Of a stretch of DNA of 16,154 nucleotides, positions 8,735 to 15,676 are shown piece after piece (positions within the stretch are counted from its first letter, which is position 1; each line of letters begins with the position of its first letter). The DNA lies in assembly GCA_030612185.1 (NCBI GenBank), contig JAUWOI010000037.1, positions 1 through 16,154 of the forward strand. Direction: 5' to 3'. The position numbers and the translations under genes were made by a program. The DNA comes from Anaerolineae bacterium (GTDB taxonomy: Bacteria > Chloroflexota > Anaerolineae > B4-G1). The notes below the pieces were generated by a model. That model had not been told where the DNA came from. It did not search any database and saw nothing but the letters and a program-made list of their open reading frames with translations.

Positions 8735-11497
8735 CTACTCTTTGCCGTGCAGGAGCGCCGCCTGGGCAGCCGCCAACCTGGCCACCGGCACGCGGTAGGG
8801 GGAGCAACTCACGTAATCCAGGCCGACGCGGTGGCAGAAGTCAATGGAGGCCGGGTCACCACCGTGCTCGCCGCAGATGCCGATCTCCAGGTCGGGGTCG
8901 GCAGCCCGCCCCTCCTCTACACATATCCTCACCAGCCGGCCCACGCCGTCCTGATCAAGCGTCTGGAAGGGATTGGCTTCCAAGACGTGAAACAGTACCG
9001 GATTGCCCTCAGTGTCCACTTCTCCCGTCTCTATGCCGTCCACGTACTTCATCAGGAACTTGCCCTCGGCGTCATCGCGGCTGTAGCCAAAGGCCATCTG
9101 CGTCAGATCGTTGGTGCCGAAGGAGAAAAAGTCAGCGTGCTGGGCGATCTCACCAGCGGTGAGAGCAGCGCGGGGCACCTCGATCATCGTGCCAAACATG
9201 CTTTCGATCTCGATACCTTCTTCTTCCATCACCTGCTTCGCCACCGCCTCCAGTTTCTCCCGTTCCAGTTTCAGTTCATTGACGTGGCCAACCAGCGGGA
9301 TCATCACCTCCGGTATCACTTTGACGCCCCGCCTGGCACAACGACAGGCGGCCTGGAAGTAAGCACGGGTCTGCATCTCCGTCAGTCCCTTGTACATGAT
9401 CCCGGCACGGCACCCGCGCAGCCCCATCATCGGATTGACCTCCCATTGGGAATTGACCACACCAAGCATCTTTTCCTTTTCGGCCAGTTCTGGCGAGTCT
9501 GGGGCGGTACAGCGCAAGCGGGTGACTTCCTCAATCAGTTCCTCACGATTGGGTAGAAACTCGTGCATCGGCGGATCAATCAACCGCATAATGACCGGCA
9601 GGCCATCCATAGCCTCGAAGACACCCTCGAAGTCTTGCTCCTGGATAGGTAACATCTCATCCAGGGCAGCCTGACGATCCTCGTCGGTCTCCGCCATAAT
9701 CATGCGCACCACGGCGTCGCGGGCGCGAGGATCGAAGAACATATGCTCGGTGCGACACAGTCCGATACCCTCAGCGCCAAAGGCGACGGCGCGCCGGGCA
9801 TCCTCGGGGAGGTCGGCGTTGGTGCGCACGCCGAGTGTGCGGATCTCATCGGCCCAACTCAGCAACTCTATCAGGTCTTTCTGTGTCTCGTACTCGACCT
9901 CGAGGGTGTGGATCGCTCCCCAGAAGACCTCGCCGGTAGCACCGTCAACGGAGATGACATCCCCCTCCTTGACGACACGGCCAGTGGCCTTGACTGTGAA
10001 CTGATTTCGCTCGACATCCACCCTGATGTCCTCGCAGCCGGCGACGCAGGGAAGGTTGTTGCCCCGCGCCACGACCGCCGCGTGTGAGGTAGCGCCACCG
10101 TGCTGAGTCAGCACACCCTTTGAGATGAGCATGCCCGGCACGTCGTCTGGGGAGGTCTCTGGACGCACCAGGATGACCGCCTTGCCCTCGCCAGCCAGTT
10201 CCCTGGCTCGCTTAGCGTCGAAGACAGCGACGCCCATGCCAGCACCAGGAGAAGCGTTGAGCCCCTCCGCCAGCAGGTCACCCCGCTCCTCGGCGCTCTG
10301 TTTCGCCTTCGGGTCGAAGAAGGGGTGCAGGAGTTGGTCCACCTCCTCCGGCCTGACGCGCATCACTGCTTCCTCTCTGGTGATGAGCCCTTCGTGCGCC
10401 ATGTCCATCGCGATCTTGACCGCCGAGGCCGCCGTGCGCTTGCCCGTGCGGGTCTGGAGCATCCACAGTTTGCCCCGCTCGATAGTGAACTCCACATCCT
10501 GCATATCACGGTAATGGCGCTCAAGCAGTTGGGTCACCCCAACGAACTGCTCGTAGATGTCGGGCATCACCTCCTGCAATTGAGCAATCTTGAGCGGGGT
10601 ACGGAGGCCAGCGACGACGTCCTCGCCTTGAGCATTCTCCAGGTACTCGCCGTACAGATGATTCTCACCGGTGCTTGGGTCGCGGGTGAAGGCAACGCCG
10701 GTGCCGCTGCGTTCACCCATATTGCCAAAGACCATAGTACAGACGTTGACGCCGGTGCCCCAATCGTGGGGAATCTTGCTGAACTCGCGGTAGGCGATGG
10801 CCCGCTCGCCATTCCAAGAGGCGAACACCGCCTCGATGGATAGCCGCAGTTGCTCGTAGGGATCGGTGGGAAACTCCTGGCCGAAGCGCCCGCGATAGAG
10901 GGCTTTGTACTGCTCAACCAGCCCTTTGAGTCCCTCCAGGCTGACCTCGGCGTCGGTCTTGACGCCCTCTTTCTCCTTCAACTCGGCCAGCAGTTTCTCG
11001 AAATGTTCCCGGCCCAGGTCCATCACGATGTCGGAGAACATGGTCATGAAGCGGCGGTAGGCATCGTAGGAAAACCACTCGTTGTCCGTCAGTTTCGCCA
11101 GGCCGACCCGCGTCTCCTCGTTGAGGCCCAGGTTGAGGACGGTATCCATCATCCCCGGCATGGAGACCCGCGCGCCAGAGCGGACGGAGACGAGGAGCGG
11201 ATTCTCCGGGTCGCCGAAGTGCCTGCCAGTCCGTCGCTCGATCTCCTCAAGTGCCTCCAACGTCTGCTCCCACATATCAGGTGGGAAGTCGCCGGTCTCC
11301 ATATACTCAACACATGCCTCGGTAGTGATGGTGAAACTGGGGGGCACGGGGAGCCCAGAGCCAGTCATGTCGGCCAGACCAGCCCCTTTGCCGCCGAGGA
11401 TGATCTTCATCTCGCCCAGTTCGGGCTCATGGCCCAGCGTCTCGGCCAGTTCCTCGCCGGCCGAACGAGCAAGGTACACCCATTTCTTCTTACTCAC
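8735..11497 (-). CDS. ppdK: Pyruvate, phosphate dikinase
   Basis: 920 aa, slightly longer than the usual 870-900. It interconverts pyruvate + ATP + Pi and PEP + AMP + PPi in the cytosol. Visible: the N-terminal ATP-grasp nucleotide domain (LGGKGAGLADM 34-44, VRSGARVSMPGMMDTVLNLG 105-124), and the swivelling phosphohistidine domain with GGATSHAAVVARG (467-479). Within it are catalytic His472 and the Thr470 that regulatory kinases modify in some relatives. The C-terminal PEP/pyruvate TIM barrel has GLCRTEHMFF (579-588), FGTNDLTQ (793-800) and CGEHGGDP with catalytic Cys875. Start: the frame continues upstream to 11617, but GGAGGAGG (11508-11515) lies 10 nt before a GTG at 11497 and the promoter -10 lies at 11553-11558, so GTG 11497 (VSKKKWVYLARS) is the start. 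All catalytic residues are intact. Divergent from the DUF177 gene; dnaG follows with its own promoter. Confidence 0.97.
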   Translation of the reverse strand: MSKKKWVYLARSAGEELAETLGHEPELGEMKIILGGKGAGLADMTGSGLPVPPSFTITTEACVEYMETGDFPPDMWEQTLEALEEIERRTGRHFGDPENPLLVSVRSGARVSMPGMMDTVLNLGLNEETRVGLAKLTDNEWFSYDAYRRFMTMFSDIVMDLGREHFEKLLAELKEKEGVKTDAEVSLEGLKGLVEQYKALYRGRFGQEFPTDPYEQLRLSIEAVFASWNGERAIAYREFSKIPHDWGTGVNVCTMVFGNMGERSGTGVAFTRDPSTGENHLYGEYLENAQGEDVVAGLRTPLKIAQLQEVMPDIYEQFVGVTQLLERHYRDMQDVEFTIERGKLWMLQTRTGKRTAASAVKIAMDMAHEGLITREEAVMRVRPEEVDQLLHPFFDPKAKQSAEERGDLLAEGLNASPGAGMGVAVFDAKRARELAGEGKAVILVRPETSPDDVPGMLISKGVLTQHGGATSHAAVVARGNNLPCVAGCEDIRVDVERNQFTVKATGRVVKEGDVISVDGATGEVFWGAIHTLEVEYETQKDLIELLSWADEIRTLGVRTNADLPEDARRAVAFGAEGIGLCRTEHMFFDPRARDAVVRMIMAETDEDRQAALDEMLPIQEQDFEGVFEAMDGLPVIMRLIDPPMHEFLPNREELIEEVTRLRCTAPDSPELAEKEKMLGVVNSQWEVNPMMGLRGCRAGIMYKGLTEMQTRAYFQAACRCARRGVKVIPEVMIPLVGHVNELKLEREKLEAVAKQVMEEEGIEIESMFGTMIEVPRAALTAGEIAQHADFFSFGTNDLTQMAFGYSRDDAEGKFLMKYVDGIETGEVDTEGNPVLFHVLEANPFQTLDQDGVGRLVRICVEEGRAADPDLEIGICGEHGGDPASIDFCHRVGLDYVSCSPYRVPVARLAAAQAALLHGKE

Positions 11498-11552
11498 AAT
11501 ATCTTTACCTCCTCCAAAGTTTGGCGTGAATATCAAAAAGAAACACTGGGTA

Positions 11553-11581
11553 ATTATACACATCTCGTAGGATAAGGTCAA
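11553..11581 (-). promoter_or_regulatory. ppdK promoter
   Basis: On the minus strand TTGACC (11576-11581, 5/6) is followed by a 17-nt spacer and a perfect TATAAT (11553-11558). Transcription should begin near 11546, giving a leader of about 49 nt that includes the GGAGGAGG site. This position rules out the longer upstream reading of ppdK. Confidence 0.8.
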
Positions 11582-11609
11582 ATGCACGTGACTAGGATAT
11601 TCACCCATA

Positions 11610-11648
11610 AGGTGCAACGCACTTGTTTCTTAAAAGTGCGTTGCACCT
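11610..11648. repeat. 15-bp perfect inverted repeat in the divergent ppdK/DUF177 region
   Basis: AGGTGCAACGCACTT (11610-11624) and AAGTGCGTTGCACCT (11634-11648) are exact reverse complements around a 9-nt AT-rich loop. It lies 28 bp upstream of the ppdK -35 box and 139 bp upstream of the DUF177 -35 box. A direct repeat CAAATGCAC flanks it (11579-11587, 11658-11666), and GCACTTGTTT occurs in and after it (11619-11628, 11663-11672). It could be an operator, a REP-like palindrome or a very small inserted element. Confidence 0.85.
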
Positions 11649-11787
11649 GGGTAGTAACAAATGCACTTGTTTAGCGTCCGAGCAGATTTACCAAGCCCGA
11701 CGTGAGTCATATAAAGGAAGCGCCAACCTATCTGCGACTTTTCCAACCTTCTACAGACTATTTTATGTATACTAAAAGCCAAAATTC

Positions 11788-11816
11788 TTGACGGCGACGA
11801 ACAATTGTGTTATAAT
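11788..11816 (+). promoter_or_regulatory. Promoter of the DUF177-sigA operon
   Basis: TTGACG (11788-11793, 5/6), a 17-nt spacer and a perfect TATAAT (11811-11816). Transcription should start near 11823, about 88 nt before the DUF177 ATG. As no promoter is obvious in the 18-nt gap before sigA, this probably also drives the sigma gene. Confidence 0.8.
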
Positions 11817-11866
11817 ACCTACAATCTACGAGCCACTGACATCTTTGCCAGGTCGGGCGCAAGGAG

Positions 11867-11914
11867 ATGGTGGTCACGTTGTTGACTACAGAGTGTCCTT
11901 TTAGCCTCCCATGA
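11867..11914 (+). CDS. Possible upstream leader ORF coupled to the DUF177 gene
   Basis: AAGGAG (11861-11866) is followed by ATG (11867), GTG (11870) and TTG (11879, 11882) in one frame. That frame encodes at most 15 residues (MVVTLLTTECPFSLP) and ends in TGA overlapping the DUF177 ATG as ATGA. The ATG is too close to the ribosome site, so GTG or a TTG is more plausible. It is the only ribosome-site-like sequence near the DUF177 start, so translation may reach that gene by re-initiation. The peptide itself probably has no function. Confidence 0.35.
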   Translation: MVVTLLTTECPFSLP

Positions 11915-12393
11915 CTACTTTCGACGTTTCCGCCCTCACCAAGGCCCAGATTGGTACGTCGCTCACCCTGAACGTGGACACAGGGCCGCAGAGCCTGACC
12001 AACCTGAAGGTAGATTTCCTTCACGGAACTATCCAGGTGATCCGCGTTCCAGATGGTCTGCTTGTTCAAGGCACTGTGGAATCACAACTGAGGCTAGAGT
12101 GTGTCCGCTGCCTGGAACTCTGTGCACTTCCCATCACACTGGAATTGGAGGAGACATTCGGCCTGCCAGGAGCGAGCCAGAGCGTAACCTATGTGGTGGG
12201 CGATGATGGCTGGCTCGACCTAGCCCCCCTGTTGCGCGAGCAAAGTTGGACGGCCATCCCGATGAAACCCCTCTGTCGTGCCGATTGCAAAGGGTTATGT
12301 CCGCAATGCGGCGCGAATCTCAACCGCGAATCGTGCACGTGTGAGAGCACCCAGATTGATCCGCGCCTGGCAATGTTGAAAGACTTGTTGTAG
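11911..12393 (+). CDS. DUF177 / YceD-like protein
   Basis: 160 aa, the usual length. The family is linked to 23S rRNA accumulation in E. coli and commonly sits beside rpmF (ribosomal protein L32), so a role in large-subunit production is likely; the molecular mechanism is not clear from sequence. Visible: N-terminal FDVSALTKAQIG (4-15), the family core GLLVQGTVESQLRLECVRCLE (49-69) with Cys64 and Cys67, an acidic strand LELEETFGLP, and the C-terminal cysteine cluster CRADCKGLCPQCGANL (122-137) plus Cys142 and Cys144, resembling a zinc site. A TAG lies in frame just upstream (11902-11904), fixing ATG 11911 as the earliest start, yet no Shine-Dalgarno precedes it. A short upstream ORF overlaps it. 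rpmF does not follow; the sigma gene starts 18 nt after the stop. Confidence 0.88.
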   Translation: MTTFDVSALTKAQIGTSLTLNVDTGPQSLTNLKVDFLHGTIQVIRVPDGLLVQGTVESQLRLECVRCLELCALPITLELEETFGLPGASQSVTYVVGDDGWLDLAPLLREQSWTAIPMKPLCRADCKGLCPQCGANLNRESCTCESTQIDPRLAMLKDLL

Positions 12394-12411
12394 AGATGGG
12401 GTAGGAGACCT

Positions 12412-13572
12412 ATGGACGTAATTGGAGAACTGTTGGAGAAAGCGGAGGCTCAGGGATACCTGACCACGAATGACATTCTAGACCTGCTACCGGAGGCCGA
12501 AGAGACCCTGGAGCAACTTGAGGATATCTTCATCTCGTTGCACGAAGCAGGCATTGAGGTTTACGACAACAAGGCAGATGCCAACGCTGAGGAGGGACAA
12601 CCGCTGAATGTTACGGGCAGCGGATATGAGACGGGCGATGATGAAACTTACGACTTGAGCAGGATCTCCAGTGACGACACGGTGGGTTTGTATCTTAGGG
12701 AGATGGCCCGTGTGCCCCTTCTAGCACTCGAAGAGGAGGTTCGGCTGGCCAAGTCTGTCGTAGCAGGGCGCAGAGCCCAGCAGATTCTGAGCAATGATGG
12801 ATCTGACCCGACGGAGCGCGAGGGACTCGAGCGGCAATTTAAGGAAGGGCTGACCTCTCGGGCACATCTGATCAAGGCCAACACTCGGCTGGTGGTCAGC
12901 ATCGCCAAGAGGTACATAGGACGTGGCGTGCCGTTCTTGGACTTGATCCAGGAAGGCAACTTGGGCCTGATGAAAGCCGTGGAGAAGTTTGACTATACCC
13001 GTGGGTATCGCTTCAGCACCTATGCCACCTGGTGGATCCGTCAGACGATCACGCGGGCGATTGCCGACCAGGGACGTACGATCCGCGTGCCGGTTCACAT
13101 GTCGGATCGTATCCGGCGGCTCTACAATACGGCCCGACAATTGGAGCAAGAGTATGGTCGCCGGCCAACGTCGGATGAGCTAGCGGCCGAGATGGACATA
13201 GAGCCGCGCAAGGTGCAGTGGATGCTCAGGGTTTCGTGGCGACCACTGAGCCTGGAACGACCGGTTGGCGAAGACGAGAACAGCGAACTGGGAAATTTTG
13301 TCGAGGACGATACGATTCCCACGCCGACGCAGAGCACCTATCGCCACCTGCTCGGTGAGAAAATAGATGAGATGCTGGCCACGCTAGGCCCGCGTGAGGC
13401 GCGCATCCTGCGGCTCCGCTTCGGGCTCATCAACGGACGCAGTTACACACTTGAGGAAGTCGGCCAGAAGTTCGGGCTCACGCGGGAGCGCATCCGGCAG
13501 ATTGAGGGCAAGGCTCTGCGCCGTCTGCGCCATCCCCGTCGCAGCCGCCAGTTGCGGGACTATCTGAGGTAA
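12412..13572 (+). CDS. sigA: Housekeeping-type sigma-70 factor (SigA/RpoD)
   Basis: 386 aa, compact like SigA of Gram-positive-type bacteria. Region 1.1 is present ([23 protein letters not shown], about 7-52), a hallmark of primary sigma factors. Then region 1.2 [18 protein letters not shown] (88-105), a short non-conserved segment, and region 2 with [17 protein letters not shown] (156-172) and the -10-reading [20 protein letters not shown] (201-220). Region 3 follows ([39 protein letters not shown]), then region 4 with [30 protein letters not shown] (346-375), ending LRDYLR. The start has AGGAG 5 nt before ATG. Probably co-transcribed with the DUF177 gene and ended by the terminator at 13696. 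The window's other sigma factor shares the same -10/-35 recognition residues, so overlapping promoter sets are expected. I favour this as the primary sigma because of region 1.1. Confidence 0.93.
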   Translation: MDVIGELLEKAEAQGYLTTNDILDLLPEAEETLEQLEDIFISLHEAGIEVYDNKADANAEEGQPLNVTGSGYETGDDETYDLSRISSDDTVGLYLREMARVPLLALEEEVRLAKSVVAGRRAQQILSNDGSDPTEREGLERQFKEGLTSRAHLIKANTRLVVSIAKRYIGRGVPFLDLIQEGNLGLMKAVEKFDYTRGYRFSTYATWWIRQTITRAIADQGRTIRVPVHMSDRIRRLYNTARQLEQEYGRRPTSDELAAEMDIEPRKVQWMLRVSWRPLSLERPVGEDENSELGNFVEDDTIPTPTQSTYRHLLGEKIDEMLATLGPREARILRLRFGLINGRSYTLEEVGQKFGLTRERIRQIEGKALRRLRHPRRSRQLRDYLR

Positions 13573-13631
13573 TGCGATGATGAATGTGGCACCTTATCGC
13601 TTTGCTATGATGATGCGCAGCCTGCCGTGGT

Positions 13632-13656
13632 GGGCAGAGGAGGAGGCTCCCTGCCC
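13632..13656 (+). repeat. Stem-loop in the sigA-metG gap
   Basis: GGGCAG (13632-13637) pairs with CTGCCC (13651-13656), and GGAG (13639-13642) with CTCC (13647-13650) around a GAGG loop, leaving A13638 bulged. A second possible hairpin follows (GGCCG with CGGCC, about 13662-13685). They lie 60 nt past sigA and before its terminator, so they may stabilise the sigA mRNA 3' end or belong to a small RNA. Confidence 0.5.
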
Positions 13657-13695
13657 GCGATAGGCCGTTGCACTCTCCCGGCCTCACGGCAATAC

Positions 13696-13724
13696 ACCGC
13701 CAGCCTCGCTGGCGGTTTTCGTTT
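13696..13724 (+). terminator. Intrinsic terminator after sigA
   Basis: ACCGCCAGC (13696-13704) and GCTGGCGGT (13708-13716) form a 9-bp GC-rich stem with a 3-nt loop, followed by TTTTCGTTT. It is the best intrinsic terminator in the window and ends the DUF177-sigA transcript. Its T-run overlaps the expected -35 position of the metG promoter. Confidence 0.85.
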
Positions 13725-13744
13725 ATCATACCCTGTGTTACAAT
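13716..13744 (+). promoter_or_regulatory. Probable metG promoter
   Basis: TACAAT (13739-13744, 5/6) lies 29 nt before the metG ATG. The -35 position at 17-nt spacing (13716-13721, TTTTCG) matches only 3/6 and falls in the terminator T-run. Transcription near 13751 would leave a leader of about 23 nt holding AAGGAGG. Confidence 0.45.
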
Positions 13745-13773
13745 ATATCGCACGCTCTCAAGGAGGAACACCA

Positions 13774-15561
13774 ATGTCCAAACACATTCTCGTCGCTATC
13801 GCCTGGCCTTACGCCAGCGCCAAGATCCACGCCGGCAACGTCACCGGATCCCACCTCCCCGGAGACATCTGCGCTCGCTACCACCGCCTGGCCGGCGACC
13901 GCGTGCTGATGGTCTCAGGCTCCGATTCGCACGGCACCCCCATTACCGTGCGTGCCGACCAGGAAGGTAAATCACCCCGCGAGGTCTTCGAACGCTTCCA
14001 TCACGACTTCCTGGCACTATTTCAGCGCCTGGGCATCAGTTACGACCTATTCACCCACACCGATACAGAGAACCACCATCGCGTCTCTCAGGATTTTTTC
14101 CTCGCGCTGCTGGAGAAAGGCTATCTCTACAGGCAGGTACAGGAACAGATGTACTCCGAGGCGCAGAAACGTTTCCTGCCCGATCGCTACGTGGAGGGCA
14201 CCTGCCCGGTGTGTGGATACGAGGACGCCCGGGGTGACCAATGCGACAACTGCAACACTCTGCTGGACCCGAAAGACCTGATCAACCCGCGCAGCAAGAT
14301 TGACGGCAGCACACCCGTGCTCCGCGAGACAGAACACTTCTTCCTCGACCTGCCCAAACTGGCTCGGGGCGGGCTGGCCGAGTGGCTGCAGCAGGGCAAG
14401 GGACAGTGGCGACCCAACGTAATCAACTTCGCCCGCCGCTACGTGGACGAGGGCTTGCAAGGGAGACCCATCACCCGCGACCTGAAATGGGGCATTCCAG
14501 TGCCCGTGTCGGGATGGGAAGATAAATGCCTCTACGTCTGGTTCGAGGCGGTCATCGGCTACTTCTCCGCCAGTGTCGAATGGGCACACAACCGGGGAAA
14601 GCCGGAGGCGTGGAAGGATTGGTGGTACAATCCGGCGGCCAAGACGCTCTACTTCATCGGCAAGGATAACATCCCCTTCCACGCCATCATCTGGCCGGCG
14701 GAACTGATGGGGGTAGAGCGCCTCTACGAGGATAGCCCGTCCATGAAACTCAATCTGCCCTACGACGTGCCGGCCAACGAGTTCATGAACCTGGAGGGGC
14801 AGAAGATCTCCGGCAGCCGTAATTGGGCGGTGTGGATGGATGATGCGCTCGACCGGTACGACCCCGACGCGCTGCGTTACTACCTGACGATGGCGATGCC
14901 GGAGACACGGGATACCGACTGGCTGTGGGACGGCTTCGTGCGCCGCAACAACGACGAACTGGTGGCCACCTGGGGCAACCTGGCCCACCGGGCACTGACC
15001 TTCGCCTACCGGCGCTTCGACGGGCAGGTGCCCACGCCGGAACCGTTGGAGGATACAGATGCCCACCTTCTGGCCCAGATCGAGGCTGGCTTCGAGCCCA
15101 TCGGCCAGTTGCTGGCCAGATGCAAGTTCCGCACCGCGCTGAGCCAGGTGATGGCCCTGGCGCGGGAGGCAAACCGTTACCTGGATGAGAAAGCCCCCTG
15201 GTTTCAGATCAAAGAGAACCATGAGGCCGCCGGTACGACCATCTATGTGGCGCTCAGAGCCATTGATTCATTGAAGATGCTCTTCGCCCCCTTCCTGCCC
15301 TTCTCGTCGGAGCGGCTGCATCAGTACCTGGGCTACGAAGGGACGCTGTTCGGGCAGCAGTACACGGCCACCTTTGAGGAAAAGAACCGCGTCCACGAGG
15401 CGCTATGTTACGACGACAGCGGCGCGACGGGTAAGTGGAAGCCCAGTGAACTTCCTCCGGGCCAGGCGTTGCGCGAACCCGAGCCACTGTTCAAGAAACT
15501 GGACGAGAGCGTGGTCGAGGAAGAACTAGCCCGCATCGGGACTGGGAGGCCTCCCGTGTGA
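13774..15561 (+). CDS. metG: Methionyl-tRNA synthetase
   Basis: 595 aa class I synthetase charging tRNA-Met in the cytoplasm. The Rossmann fold opens with AWPYASAKIHAGN (10-22), where HAGN (19-22) stands for the HIGH motif, then GSDSHGTPITVRA (49-61). The connective-peptide zinc knuckle is CPVCG...CDNC (Cys144, Cys147, Cys157, Cys160), a single four-cysteine site. KDNIPFHAIIWPAEL (297-311) precedes the second signature KISGS (344-348) in place of KMSKS, followed by RNWAVW. The all-helical anticodon-binding domain begins near 385. There is no C-terminal EMAP/Trbp111 domain; the tail after 520 is charged. The start is fixed by AAGGAGG (13760-13766) 7 nt upstream; an earlier frame start at 13627 lies before the terminator and is not credible. 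It appears to be monocistronic. Confidence 0.97.
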   Translation: MSKHILVAIAWPYASAKIHAGNVTGSHLPGDICARYHRLAGDRVLMVSGSDSHGTPITVRADQEGKSPREVFERFHHDFLALFQRLGISYDLFTHTDTENHHRVSQDFFLALLEKGYLYRQVQEQMYSEAQKRFLPDRYVEGTCPVCGYEDARGDQCDNCNTLLDPKDLINPRSKIDGSTPVLRETEHFFLDLPKLARGGLAEWLQQGKGQWRPNVINFARRYVDEGLQGRPITRDLKWGIPVPVSGWEDKCLYVWFEAVIGYFSASVEWAHNRGKPEAWKDWWYNPAAKTLYFIGKDNIPFHAIIWPAELMGVERLYEDSPSMKLNLPYDVPANEFMNLEGQKISGSRNWAVWMDDALDRYDPDALRYYLTMAMPETRDTDWLWDGFVRRNNDELVATWGNLAHRALTFAYRRFDGQVPTPEPLEDTDAHLLAQIEAGFEPIGQLLARCKFRTALSQVMALAREANRYLDEKAPWFQIKENHEAAGTTIYVALRAIDSLKMLFAPFLPFSSERLHQYLGYEGTLFGQQYTATFEEKNRVHEALCYDDSGATGKWKPSELPPGQALREPEPLFKKLDESVVEEELARIGTGRPPV

Positions 15562-15589
15562 TGCGGCGCTTCTTGGTGCAAAGACATTA

Positions 15590-15618
15590 TTGACACTGGT
15601 GCCACCATGGACTAAAAT
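15590..15618 (+). promoter_or_regulatory. Promoter of the lipoprotein gene
   Basis: A perfect TTGACA (15590-15595), 17-nt spacer and TAAAAT (15613-15618, 5/6). The spacer holds an 11-nt palindrome TGGTGCCACCA (15597-15607) that could be an operator. Transcription near 15625 gives a leader of about 52 nt. Confidence 0.75.
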
Positions 15619-15676
15619 CACCTTGTAGGCGAGAATATCCGGTGACGAACACAGCATCACAAGAAGGAGTGACAGA

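Larger units (their letters stand above)
11498..11910. other. Divergent intergenic control region
   Basis: About 410 bp without a substantial gene. It holds, in order, the ppdK ribosome site and promoter, the inverted repeat, and a further 139 bp in which I see nothing definite. The DUF177 promoter follows, then a ~88-nt leader with a small upstream reading frame. No tRNA or recognisable riboswitch was seen. Confidence 0.7.

Noticed and set aside
8747..9556. Plus-strand frame opposite ppdK, and similar long ones at 10850-11575 and 7683-8504
   Set aside because: Shadow frames of GC-rich ppdK and dnaG; the minus-strand proteins contain complete catalytic motifs.
13586..13592. TGGCACC resembling a T-box sequence upstream of metG
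   Set aside because: It lies immediately after the sigA stop, with no room for the specifier stem and no adjoining antiterminator; the real terminator is over 100 nt downstream.
13627..13773. Possible 49-residue N-terminal extension of MetRS
   Set aside because: The extension spans the sigA terminator and metG promoter; AAGGAGG points to ATG 13774.
15544..15555. Palindrome GGGAGGCCTCCC at the metG 3' end
   Set aside because: Loop-less, inside the coding sequence and without a T-run; probably chance in GC-rich DNA.
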